Source of the DNA: Clostridia bacterium
GTDB taxonomy: Bacteria; Bacillota; Clostridia; Christensenellales; DTU072
Direction: 5' to 3'
DNA length: 64,000 bases
Assembly (NCBI GenBank): GCA_016297005.1
Contig: JAEDHK010000003.1
Coordinates: 62,001-126,000 of the forward strand
Below, piece by piece: positions 34,222 through 42,248 of the stretch. The notes below the pieces were generated by a model. It was not told the DNA's origin. It saw only the letters and a program-made list of their open reading frames with translations, and made no database searches. Made by a program: the position numbers and the translations under genes. The stretch's first letter is position 1, and each line of letters begins with the position of its first letter.

Positions 34222-34488
34222 TTATCTACCTTCAATGCAACAAGGTTTCGTATTGTTGTTTAAATCGACCAAAATCACGTCCCCTCCGATTTTCAATACG
34301 CATGGCCAAGGAATAAAAATGCAGTCCGAACCGGATACCGATTTAAAAAATTTTTTATCGCCGGGCACCATTAATCCTGTGATTTTTCCCGAAGAAAAAG
34401 AGGCGTCGAAAACACGCCCCAATTTCTTTCCGTCGGCTACGTTAATTACTTCTTTCTCTCTTAATTCACAAAAGGTAAATTCTTTCAT
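34222..34488 (-). CDS. ylmC: YlmC/YmxH family PRC-barrel sporulation protein
   Basis: The 88-residue protein has a single PRC-barrel domain (FCELREKEVINVADGKKLGRVFDASF..., ending CVLKIGGDVILVDL). It matches the YlmC/YmxH family, whose gene lies next to sigG in endospore formers. Function is unsettled. It follows sigG by 37 bases. Confidence 0.9.
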   Translation of the reverse strand: MKEFTFCELREKEVINVADGKKLGRVFDASFSSGKITGLMVPGDKKFFKSVSGSDCIFIPWPCVLKIGGDVILVDLNNNTKPCCIEGR

Positions 34489-34525
34489 GTCTTATACAAT
34501 GCGATAGAGTGATCGAATATGATAT

Positions 34526-35296
34526 CTATACCAAAAATGCCGTCCTTAATTTACCGATCGCACTTTTTTCCAAACGACTTATTTGTGCTTGACTTATCTG
34601 TAATTCTTGCGATATTTCCGTTTGCGTCTTTCCTTGATAATACCTCAGATCGATAATTTTACGTTCTTTTTCAGGCAACTTTTGTATTTCGTCTCCAAGA
34701 GCCAGGCGATCTATCAGTTCTTCTTCTCCCTGTGGATCTTTTATTTTGTCGACAACCATCATACTTTCTTCGTCGTTATACGATTTTTCGTATAATGAGA
34801 TCGGTTCGCTGATGGCGTCGAGAGCCCCGATCACTTCTGCGTACGGAACGTTGATTTCGGCCGCTATTTCCGCAAGGTCTACATTTGTTTTGTCTTTTTC
34901 CAGTTTTGTACGCGCCTGCATGGCTTTATATGCGATATCACGCACACCTCGGCCCACTTTTAAAGCTGTACTTTCTCGAATAAAACGACGTATTTCGCCG
35001 ATGATCATAGGCACCGCATACGTAGAAAACTTTACGTTAAGATCGACGTTAAAATTATCGAGTGCTTTTATCAGCCCGAGCACTCCCACCTGAAACATAT
35101 CGTCCGGACTTACCTTATCGGTATTGAATCTCTGCACGAGACTCAATACAAGACGCATATTCCCTTCGATAAACAGATCCCTGAGTTTTTCTTCCCCTTT
35201 TTTGATCCGACGTAAGATTTCTTCTGACTCTTTTGCGCATAATATCGGCAAAGTCGACGTATTGACGCCGGTAATTCGTACTTTTTTAATTGACAT
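34526..35296 (-). CDS. sigG: late forespore sigma factor sigma-G
   Basis: Sigma-G drives late forespore genes. The 256-residue protein has the sigma-G N-terminus KVRITGVNTSTLPIL, region 2 with GNMRLVLSLVQRFN and DDMFQVGVLGLIKALDNF, region 3, and region 4 ending QTEISQELQISQAQISRLEKSAI. No pro-sequence is expected or seen. It lies 78 bases after sigE with a forespore-type promoter in between. Confidence 0.96.
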   Translation of the reverse strand: MSIKKVRITGVNTSTLPILCAKESEEILRRIKKGEEKLRDLFIEGNMRLVLSLVQRFNTDKVSPDDMFQVGVLGLIKALDNFNVDLNVKFSTYAVPMIIGEIRRFIRESTALKVGRGVRDIAYKAMQARTKLEKDKTNVDLAEIAAEINVPYAEVIGALDAISEPISLYEKSYNDEESMMVVDKIKDPQGEEELIDRLALGDEIQKLPEKERKIIDLRYYQGKTQTEISQELQISQAQISRLEKSAIGKLRTAFLV

Positions 35297-35351
35297 AGTA
35301 ATAAAAAGTCCTCCTTATGTAAAAACATCGAAAGCGACTTCTTATTACATT

Positions 35352-35381
35352 AAGTATCCTCTAAAAATCAGTATTTATTCA
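35352..35381 (-). promoter_or_regulatory. candidate sigma-F/sigma-G promoter of sigG
   Basis: Reverse strand TGAATA (35376-35381), 17-base spacer, GATACTT (35352-35358). The sigma-F/G consensus is TGAATA and CATACTA. The -35 box overlaps the sigE stop codon. In Bacillus subtilis sigG has such a promoter in the same place. Confidence 0.6.
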
Positions 35382-36073
35382 TATCGAACAAAATCTTCTT
35401 TCATTTTTGATAATATTCTTTTTTCCAAACGACTTATGTAGGATTGGGATATATTCATCATGTCTGCAATTTCTTTTTGCGTTTTTTCTTCCATGCCGAA
35501 AAGTCCGTACCGCATACCGACGATCGCTTTGTCTCTTTCATTCAGTTTATTGTATACTTCGACCAATATTTCATTTTCAACACGCGACTCTATATCCTTA
35601 TAAATCATTTCACTATCCGTTCCAAGCACGTCGCTTAACAGCAGTTGATTTCCCTCCCAATCGACGTTCAGAGGTTCGTCAAGACTGACTTCCGTCCTGA
35701 TCTTGACCATTTTTCTTAGATACATTAATATTTCGTTTTCAATACATCTGCTCGCGAACGTCGCAAGCTTGATATTTTTTTCGCTGTTATAGTTTTTTAC
35801 CGCTTTGATCAAGCCAACCGACCCGATCGAGATCAACTCTTCTATATCGATACCGGTGTTATCAAATCTCTTTGCAATATAAACGACCAACCGGAGATTG
35901 TGTTCAATTAACACGTTCCGCGCGTCCTCGTCTCCTTTTTCGGCAAGAGCCACGTACTTTGCCTCTTCACTCGGATCGAGCGGACTTGGTAAAGATACGA
36001 TATAATCAATGCTGTCTTCTTTTCCCAATAGCTTTTGGAACAACTGTTTAATTTTGATAAGTATAGATTTCAT
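35375..36073 (-). CDS. sigE: early mother-cell sigma factor, pro-sigma-E
   Basis: Sigma-E is the first mother-cell sigma factor of sporulation. The 232-residue protein begins with a basic amphipathic pro-sequence (MKSILIKIKQLFQKLLGKE) that SpoIIGA removes. Region 2 has HNLRLVVYIAKRFDNTGI and ELISIGSVGLIKAVKNYN; region 4 ends KEIADMMNISQSYISRLEKR. The start at 36073 overlaps the spoIIGA stop by 4 bases (ATGA), so the sigma factor is translationally coupled to its protease. Confidence 0.96.
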   Translation of the reverse strand: MKSILIKIKQLFQKLLGKEDSIDYIVSLPSPLDPSEEAKYVALAEKGDEDARNVLIEHNLRLVVYIAKRFDNTGIDIEELISIGSVGLIKAVKNYNSEKNIKLATFASRCIENEILMYLRKMVKIRTEVSLDEPLNVDWEGNQLLLSDVLGTDSEMIYKDIESRVENEILVEVYNKLNERDKAIVGMRYGLFGMEEKTQKEIADMMNISQSYISRLEKRILSKMKEDFVRYE

Positions 36074-36753
36074 AATAACATATCTCCATGCAATATAACG
36101 CCGTAGTGTTTTATCTTTTTGGGACTGAGCGCAATCATAACGTTTTGCTCGACCCACTTTCCGTTACAATATACCGACACGCCCCCGCTTCGACAAGGAG
36201 TGACGCCCATTCCGGATACAGTGGAAAAGCAAACGTCTTGTTCCTCTCCGTCGAATCTATTATATAATGCTTTGTCTACCAGTACGACAGGCTCGCCATT
36301 TTTCGCAAAAATACGGTTTCCGCTGTCAAAAAACGCTACGGCGTTGACCTTTTTATTACCGACAAAAACAACGCAATCATAATAATTTTTATTAACCCCG
36401 ATTGACTTGTACGTAAAATTTTTCAGGCAAACGGACAGACACAAACCGCAGATCGAAAACAGGAACGGAAAATCGAAGTAACCAAGAAGCAAATGCAGAA
36501 TAATAAATATTACTTCATTTTTCAGTGTCCTGCGTAAACAAAATACGGGAGCAACCAACACGCGGAAAACAAAAATTATAACCATAATAAAACGCGGTGC
36601 AAAAGGAAGGAAAACCGACGTAATGCCCAGCCCGAAACTAACGGCAACAATTCGCTTTCGAGGGGAATCGAAACGTAATAAAGTCAAAATAAATAACAGA
36701 ATAAAACATTCTTTGCAAAACGATTCTAAAAAAACAATCTCGGCATAATACAT
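36070..36753 (-). CDS. spoIIGA: sigma-E processing protease SpoIIGA, shortened membrane part
   Basis: SpoIIGA is the septal membrane aspartic protease that matures pro-sigma-E. The 227-residue protein has an N-terminal membrane region with about four hydrophobic segments (residues 1-115) and a C-terminal domain with VNAVAFFDSGNRIF, where DSGN is the protease active-site motif. Bacillus SpoIIGA is about 309 residues, so the membrane part looks reduced. The start at 36753 follows GGAGTAAGA. It lies directly upstream of sigE and immediately after a terminator that follows ftsZ. Confidence 0.85.
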   Translation of the reverse strand: MYYAEIVFLESFCKECFILLFILTLLRFDSPRKRIVAVSFGLGITSVFLPFAPRFIMVIIFVFRVLVAPVFCLRRTLKNEVIFIILHLLLGYFDFPFLFSICGLCLSVCLKNFTYKSIGVNKNYYDCVVFVGNKKVNAVAFFDSGNRIFAKNGEPVVLVDKALYNRFDGEEQDVCFSTVSGMGVTPCRSGGVSVYCNGKWVEQNVMIALSPKKIKHYGVILHGDMLL

Positions 36754-36764
36754 TCTTACTCCAT

Positions 36765-36795
36765 AAAAAAAGACTATGCAATCCGCACAGTCTTT
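36765..36795 (-). terminator. terminator between ftsZ and spoIIGA
   Basis: AAAGACT/AGTCTTT arms extended by TGC/GCA around one mismatch and a 5-base loop are followed by seven T's on the coding strand. The T run ends 12 bases before the spoIIGA start codon, leaving no space for a promoter downstream of it. Confidence 0.75.
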
Positions 36796-36824
36796 CTTCA
36801 TCAGTAAACCGGATATCCCGCGTA

Positions 36825-37982
36825 TCAGTTATTATCGTGAGAACGCATAAAGCGTAAAAACGCGGGTATATTATCTTGCTTTTCTTCGGGTTTCTGTTCA
36901 ACGGGCTTTTCTTCGGTCGTTTTTACACCGAACTCGGCCAACAGCTCCTCTTCGGCGCGAGCGCGCGTACGAATCTGATCGTTGACCTCTCTGGACGGTT
37001 CATCGCCAAAACCGGTAGCAATGATCGTAACCGTAACTTCGTTCTTATCGTTTGTAAAGCCAAATCCGGAGATAATATTTGCGTCTTGCGCCACGATCTC
37101 GGGAATCATATTAAACGCTTCGCTGATCTTATCCGCAGGAACGTTACTATCGGCGGAAATATCGACGATAACGTTATGAGCTCCGCCGACCGACGTTTCC
37201 ATAAGCGGATTTTTACAGGCTTGGCGAAGAGCATCCATAACCCTGTTTTCGCCCGAGGCCTGACCGATACCGATATGGACCATTCCTTTTTTTTCGATGA
37301 CCGTTCTGATATCGGCAAAATCGGTATTGATAACGGAGTGACATCCCACAATATTGACGACTCCGAGAATACTTTGCTTCAAAACGTTATCGGCCATTCT
37401 GAACACGTCGACCATGGCGTCTTCTTTATTATTTGCAAGTAAAAATGCTTTTTCATTGGGAACGACAACAAGAACGTCAACGTACTTTCTCAAGTCTTCG
37501 ATACCGCTTTCGGCGACTTTCATTTTTTTGCATCCTTCAAAACGGAAAGGCTTGGTAACGACGCCGACGGTAAGTATCTTTAATTCCTGCGCGATAGAAG
37601 CAACGACCGGCGCGCCGCCCGTTCCGGTTCCGCCGCCCATGCCCGCGGTAATAAAAATCAAGTTATTGCCCTGAATGGCATTAATAATCTCCTCTTTCGA
37701 CTCGTTGGCCGCGCGTTTCCCTACTTCCGGATTACTGCCGGCTCCCATTCCTTCCGTAATTTTTTTACCGAGATATATCTTGGTAACGCCCGTCTGATTA
37801 ACCTGATCAAGGGCCATCGCGTCGGTGTTGGCCGCAATGAACTTTACGCCGGGAAAATCCTTTGGATTAGCCATAAGACGATTAACTGCGTTGCAGCCGC
37901 CTCCGCCGATACCGAATATTGCGAGTTTTATTTTAGAAACGTTATTTTCAGACGCGTTGTTATCCGGGGTACTAAAAAACAT
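36825..37982 (-). CDS. ftsZ: cell division protein FtsZ
   Basis: FtsZ is the tubulin-like GTPase that forms the division ring. The 385-residue protein has GIGGGGCNAVNRL, the GTP signature AGMGGGTGTGGAPVVAS, and the T7 loop region NTDFADIRTVIE. After a charged linker, the C-terminal peptide DNIPAFLRFMR is the docking site for FtsA or SepF. The start at 37982 is set by GGAGGAAACAT. It follows the ftsA-like gene, overlapping none. Confidence 0.98.
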   Translation of the reverse strand: MFFSTPDNNASENNVSKIKLAIFGIGGGGCNAVNRLMANPKDFPGVKFIAANTDAMALDQVNQTGVTKIYLGKKITEGMGAGSNPEVGKRAANESKEEIINAIQGNNLIFITAGMGGGTGTGGAPVVASIAQELKILTVGVVTKPFRFEGCKKMKVAESGIEDLRKYVDVLVVVPNEKAFLLANNKEDAMVDVFRMADNVLKQSILGVVNIVGCHSVINTDFADIRTVIEKKGMVHIGIGQASGENRVMDALRQACKNPLMETSVGGAHNVIVDISADSNVPADKISEAFNMIPEIVAQDANIISGFGFTNDKNEVTVTIIATGFGDEPSREVNDQIRTRARAEEELLAEFGVKTTEEKPVEQKPEEKQDNIPAFLRFMRSHDNN

Positions 37983-38005
37983 ATGTTTCCTCCATTCGTA
38001 ATTTA

Positions 38006-39082
38006 TCAATAATTTTCAAATAATGCACAATGCAAATATTCTTCCGAAGTATTCCAAACGGAAAAATCGGGATATACTCCCTGGACGTTCCGGCCCGTCT
38101 TCGACGATAAAATCTCAGAAAAACCGTGTATTTTTATGATCGAAGAACCGATCGCATAGATCGGCAGATCGGCCTTTTCTACCAATCCTTCCACCGCCGA
38201 CCTCGTTTCGTTTCCCCAAAAATCAAGCAGTTCTATCAACGTCTCGTTCGCTGCCGCAACAGAATATTTATTAACCGATAACGGAGAAGAAACAACGTAT
38301 TCTTCGTCATTCAACGATAATCCGAGATTAATGTGCGACAAAAGCTCGTCGGCCGACTCGAAACTTATGTTGAACTTATGTGCGAGAGCGTCCACAAAAT
38401 GGAAACTGCCGTACGACAAAGAAATGGAAGAAACAGCCAGTTTATTTTCAAAATAAACAAGATCGGACGAAAGTTGATTGACTTTTAATAACAAACCGCG
38501 ATTTTTGCCGTCACGATTCAGTTTTTCAATTATAGGCGCGCACGGCGGAACAAATGAAAATTCCATTCTGAGATTTTTGGAAATATTTTTAAACAACTCG
38601 TGCACGTTACTGCTTAATGCAAGCGAAACAGATAAAAACTGTACGCTTTTGCCCTCTTTCCCGATAACGTCCGTCGAAAACGAACCTTCATTTTCGACGG
38701 AAAAACCGCCCTCCGTTTCATTCAACGCGACGTAGCCAAGCGGCGGTTCTTTAACCTTTTTGCGAAGAGAACGTATATCCGCTTCCGTTACCGTTCCTTT
38801 GGTCTCGATGGACTGTACGGAAGGAATCAGCCGGAAAAAATGTTGCGGCAAAACGATGGTCATACGGCTGATATGCTTTCCTGAATAAGAAGCATACCTG
38901 TTGTCAAGGTCGACGATCAACCCTTCTATCTCGTTTGGCGCAACGAAAAAGCTCTTATTTACTCCGGAATATACGTTTTTTGCAGAATATTCAAGGCAAC
39001 CGAAACCGTTCTTATCCGAAACGACGGAAAGTGTGATCTGCATGGAATTAAACGTTAAAACCGCGGTTGAATTTTTCTTCAT
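38006..39082 (-). CDS. ftsA: divergent FtsA-like cell division protein
   Basis: The 358-residue protein lies in the ftsA slot before ftsZ and follows the FtsA order of elements weakly, but key actin-fold motifs are gone. The phosphate-1 motif (DIGTSK in FtsA) reads TFNSMQ, the phosphate-2 GGGTTD-type motif reads VNQLSSD, and the GGGS-type adenosine motif reads AIGSS. The C-terminus (WNTSEEYLHCALFENY) lacks the basic amphipathic helix that tethers FtsA to membrane. It may act without ATP or through another partner. The ATG at 39082 has no ribosome binding site and is preceded by a near-consensus promoter only 8 bases away. Confidence 0.7.
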   Translation of the reverse strand: MKKNSTAVLTFNSMQITLSVVSDKNGFGCLEYSAKNVYSGVNKSFFVAPNEIEGLIVDLDNRYASYSGKHISRMTIVLPQHFFRLIPSVQSIETKGTVTEADIRSLRKKVKEPPLGYVALNETEGGFSVENEGSFSTDVIGKEGKSVQFLSVSLALSSNVHELFKNISKNLRMEFSFVPPCAPIIEKLNRDGKNRGLLLKVNQLSSDLVYFENKLAVSSISLSYGSFHFVDALAHKFNISFESADELLSHINLGLSLNDEEYVVSSPLSVNKYSVAAANETLIELLDFWGNETRSAVEGLVEKADLPIYAIGSSIIKIHGFSEILSSKTGRNVQGVYPDFSVWNTSEEYLHCALFENY

Positions 39083-39090
39083 CGACTATT

Positions 39091-39119
39091 ATTATATAAT
39101 TAATTTAATTCTTAGTCAA
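39091..39119 (-). promoter_or_regulatory. sigma-A promoter of ftsA-ftsZ, predicted leaderless start
   Basis: Reverse strand TTGACT, 17-base spacer, perfect TATAAT. The -10 box ends 8 bases before the ftsA ATG, so the predicted transcript has 0-2 bases of leader. Confidence 0.85.
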
Positions 39120-39158
39120 TAGAGATTTAGCGGTAACTCGAATTATCGGTTAAAAAAT

Positions 39159-39851
39159 TTAAGCAAAAGTCCGGCCTGCTCGTTGCTCATAGGGCAATGC
39201 AAGATATGCCTCTAAACAGGTTACGACAGAAGCTTGCACGTTATCTCGCGATATAGAGAACGTCGCGCCGTCGAAAATCGTCACGAGCATTTTATCTTCG
39301 GAAAAATCGATCGAATTTACGAACGTCGTAAGAGAATCGACGCTGAAACCGAAGCTGATCAATGCATTTGCAAAGTCTTTAAGTTGATAACACCCGTCGA
39401 CGGCGAATGAATCTATAATGTCGAATCCGCGCACAACGATCAGATCTATATCGGCAAGGTCGCTTTCCGAATGTGCGGCACTACGACGAAAGTCTTTATC
39501 CGCGGCAACGTAATTATCTGTATTTTTTATGCGAATTTTAAATAATTGAACCCGTTCCCGTACAACGACGGTAACTTTATCGGGAAAGGTGCGAACGACT
39601 TGATATACCTCGATGGAATTATCCGGAAATGCGGTTTCGATCTTTTGTTTAATCTTCTTCTCGTCGACGGAAAAAATATTGGTTTGCGCGTCGATATCGA
39701 TGACGGAAAGAATGGCTTGTTTATCGACTGACCTGACGTCGTTATCATAACGAACCGTAATATCCTTTACGGTAAAAAACACACCGAAAAAGACGATCGC
39801 AGCCAGCACGACGGTACAAAAAATAATTGAGAAAACGGTTGTCTTTTTCAT
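39159..39851 (-). CDS. divIB: FtsQ/DivIB-like cell division protein
   Basis: The 230-residue protein has a short N-terminus, one membrane segment (residues 5-27), and a POTRA-type domain (VKDITVRYDNDVRSVDKQAILSVI...) followed by the beta domain. The segment IEVYQVVRTFPDKVTVVVRER is characteristic of FtsQ/DivIB. It takes part in the divisome complex with FtsL and FtsB. The start overlaps murA by 4 bases. Confidence 0.88.
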   Translation of the reverse strand: MKKTTVFSIIFCTVVLAAIVFFGVFFTVKDITVRYDNDVRSVDKQAILSVIDIDAQTNIFSVDEKKIKQKIETAFPDNSIEVYQVVRTFPDKVTVVVRERVQLFKIRIKNTDNYVAADKDFRRSAAHSESDLADIDLIVVRGFDIIDSFAVDGCYQLKDFANALISFGFSVDSLTTFVNSIDFSEDKMLVTIFDGATFSISRDNVQASVVTCLEAYLALPYEQRAGRTFA

Positions 39852-41098
39852 ACTCTGACGATTTTTGCTCCTATGTTACTCAATGTCTTTTCCATTGCTT
39901 CGTATCCCCTGTCGATATGTCTTATATCGTCGATCACAGTCCTGCCGCGAGCAGCAAGGCCGGCAATAACGAGCGCCGCGCCTCCGCGCAGATCTCTTGC
40001 AGTTACTTCTGCACCGTTGAGATACCCCGTACCTTTGATCACTGCAACGCGATCCCGAACGGTAATATCGACTCCCATTTTGATCAGCTCAGGCACGTGC
40101 CGGAATCTGTTTTCAAAAATGTTTTCCGTGACGACGCACGTCCCTCTCGCAGCGCTTGCATAAGCGCAATATTGCGCTTGCAAATCGGTCGGAAATCCGG
40201 GATACGGACGGGTTGATATTCTTTCCGAACAAACGGGCATTCCGCTTGCCTTAATAATTATCATACCATTTTCCTCTTGGATATGGCAAGAGCTTTTATC
40301 TATTTTACACAACAAAGAATATATTTCCGCTTTTCTTCCGCCCGATAAAACGACTTCGCCGCCGCACGAGGCTACCGCAAGGAGCCACGTTCCCAAACAG
40401 ATTCGATCAGGCATTACCGTAAATTCTGTTCCGCCGAGTTTACTTACTCCGCGGATATGTATTTCCGACGTACCGGCCCCTTTGATCTGCGCACCGATCG
40501 ATAACAAAAAATTTTGCAGATCAATTATCTCCGGTTCTCTCGCCGCGTTGCGGACGATCGTATCCCCTTTTGCAAGGACTGCCGCAAGCATTACGTTTTC
40601 CGTCGCGCCGACGCTCGGATAGTCAAGAATGACTTCGCCGCCGCGCATTTTGGTTCCGTCACAAAACAAGTATCCGGCGCGCTCTTCGATTATTACGCCC
40701 AAATCGCGCAACCCTTTAATATGTATATCGATTGGCCGCAGGCCGATATCGCACCCGCCCGGATACGCCACTCGGGCTCTTTTCATTCGTCCGATCACGG
40801 AACCGAGCAAAAAAACGGAACTTCTCAGTTCCTTTGCAAGATCGTTGGGAATATTGTCCGAATTCATGTTTTTCGCAGACAAGATCCTTACGTCGCCTTC
40901 TTTTTTTACGGTCACGCCGAGATTCCTCAATATGTTTTCCATGCTGACGACGTCAGCAAGGTCTGGTACGCGTCTGATGACAACGTCCGATTCTGTTAAA
41001 ACGCAGGCCGCAAAAATCGGCAAAACGGCGTTTTTGGCACCTTGTACGTCAACATTGCCGAAAAGCGGCCGTCCGCCTTCAATTATGTATTTACTCAC
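39848..41098 (-). CDS. murA: UDP-N-acetylglucosamine 1-carboxyvinyltransferase
   Basis: MurA transfers enolpyruvate to UDP-GlcNAc, the first committed step of peptidoglycan. The 416-residue protein has VQGAKNAVLPIFAA with the substrate Lys-Asn pair, YPGGCDIGLRPIDIH with the catalytic Cys that fosfomycin attacks, and PGFPTDLQAQYCAYA. It lies between ftsW and divIB, 49 bases after ftsW. Firmicutes often have a second murA elsewhere. Confidence 0.97.
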   Translation of the reverse strand: MSKYIIEGGRPLFGNVDVQGAKNAVLPIFAACVLTESDVVIRRVPDLADVVSMENILRNLGVTVKKEGDVRILSAKNMNSDNIPNDLAKELRSSVFLLGSVIGRMKRARVAYPGGCDIGLRPIDIHIKGLRDLGVIIEERAGYLFCDGTKMRGGEVILDYPSVGATENVMLAAVLAKGDTIVRNAAREPEIIDLQNFLLSIGAQIKGAGTSEIHIRGVSKLGGTEFTVMPDRICLGTWLLAVASCGGEVVLSGGRKAEIYSLLCKIDKSSCHIQEENGMIIIKASGMPVCSERISTRPYPGFPTDLQAQYCAYASAARGTCVVTENIFENRFRHVPELIKMGVDITVRDRVAVIKGTGYLNGAEVTARDLRGGAALVIAGLAARGRTVIDDIRHIDRGYEAMEKTLSNIGAKIVRV

Positions 41099-41147
41099 AT
41101 CGGCTCCTTCTCTCCGTTCGTTTTTTAAAAAAACTTCTCGCTATATA

Positions 41148-42248
41148 CTATGACGCGAGTTCTTTTTTTGTTACGACAGGTAATCCGGAAAGAATCCCGG
41201 CTACAAACAAAAACGAAATAAGAGAAGAACCGCCTGCGCTTACAAACGGAAGAGGTACGCCCGTGGGTGGGATACAGCCGGTCACGACGGCAAGATTAAT
41301 GAGCGTCTGAAATCCGATAACGGAGGTAAGTCCGGTCGCTAGAAGCATTTCGAAACGGTTTTCGGATGCGAGAGCGGTTCTGAATCCGGATATAATCAAA
41401 ATTAAAAAAACCGTCATTACGGCAATACTTCCTATTAAACCCGTTTCTTCGGCGATAATCGAAAAAATAAAATCGCTTTCCGCAAACGGAAGAAACAACA
41501 ACTTCTGCCGACTGCAAAAGAGACCTTTTCCAAACAAACCGCCGGAGCCAACCGCATAAAAGGATTGTATCAGTTGATATCCCTCGGCTTTTGGGTTCTC
41601 CCATGGGTTTAAAAAAGCGGTCAACCGTTTAATTCTGTACGGCTCTATCAAAATCAACCCAACCCCTCCGGCAATAACTATGCACAACAGTATGAAAAAG
41701 ATTTTTTTCGGCAAACCTGCTGCGTAAAACAAAAGCAGCGTTGATAAACCGACGACCATGGTTATGCTCATATTCGGTTCGGTTATTACCAGCGCGCAAA
41801 CGCCGATCGTCGCTAAAACGGGCACGATCATGTTTTTGATCGTAACGGGCGGTCTTTCGGACATATAACCGGCAAAAAAAATCATCAGACCAAATTTCGA
41901 TATTTCGGATGGTTGAAAAGTCACAAAGCCCAACGATATCCATCTTGTGGCTCCGTAAGAGCTCATTCCCAGCCCGGGGATATAAACAAGCGCAAGCAAA
42001 AGGATAGATAAAATCAAAATTATCCATTTCGCCTTTTTCAGCCATACCGGCTTCAAAAATCTTCCTAGGAAAAAGAAAATAATCCCGACGGCAAAGGCGA
42101 TCGCTTGTTTTTTTACGAAAAAAAAGGGATCTCCGTAGTTTATTTCGGCGGAATAACGGCTTGCCGAATAAATAAACAGCAAGCCGATCGCTGATAAAAC
42201 GACAGATAAAAGCAAAAAATGATATCCGCTTCTATTTTTGAAGAGCAT
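41148..42248 (-). CDS. ftsW: SEDS peptidoglycan glycosyltransferase FtsW/SpoVE
   Basis: This SEDS-family protein polymerises septal or spore-cortex glycan with a partner PBP. The 366-residue protein has ten membrane segments and family motifs LLFIYSASRY, GATRWISLGFVTFQPSEISK, NPWENPKAEGYQLIQSFYA, FAESDFIFSIIAEETGL and PFVSAGGSSL. The ATG at 42248 follows AGGAAG; a TTG further upstream lies deep in murD. FtsW and SpoVE cannot be told apart by sequence alone, and the adjacent PBP is SpoVD-like. Confidence 0.94.
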   Translation of the reverse strand: MLFKNRSGYHFLLLSVVLSAIGLLFIYSASRYSAEINYGDPFFFVKKQAIAFAVGIIFFFLGRFLKPVWLKKAKWIILILSILLLALVYIPGLGMSSYGATRWISLGFVTFQPSEISKFGLMIFFAGYMSERPPVTIKNMIVPVLATIGVCALVITEPNMSITMVVGLSTLLLFYAAGLPKKIFFILLCIVIAGGVGLILIEPYRIKRLTAFLNPWENPKAEGYQLIQSFYAVGSGGLFGKGLFCSRQKLLFLPFAESDFIFSIIAEETGLIGSIAVMTVFLILIISGFRTALASENRFEMLLATGLTSVIGFQTLINLAVVTGCIPPTGVPLPFVSAGGSSLISFLFVAGILSGLPVVTKKELAS

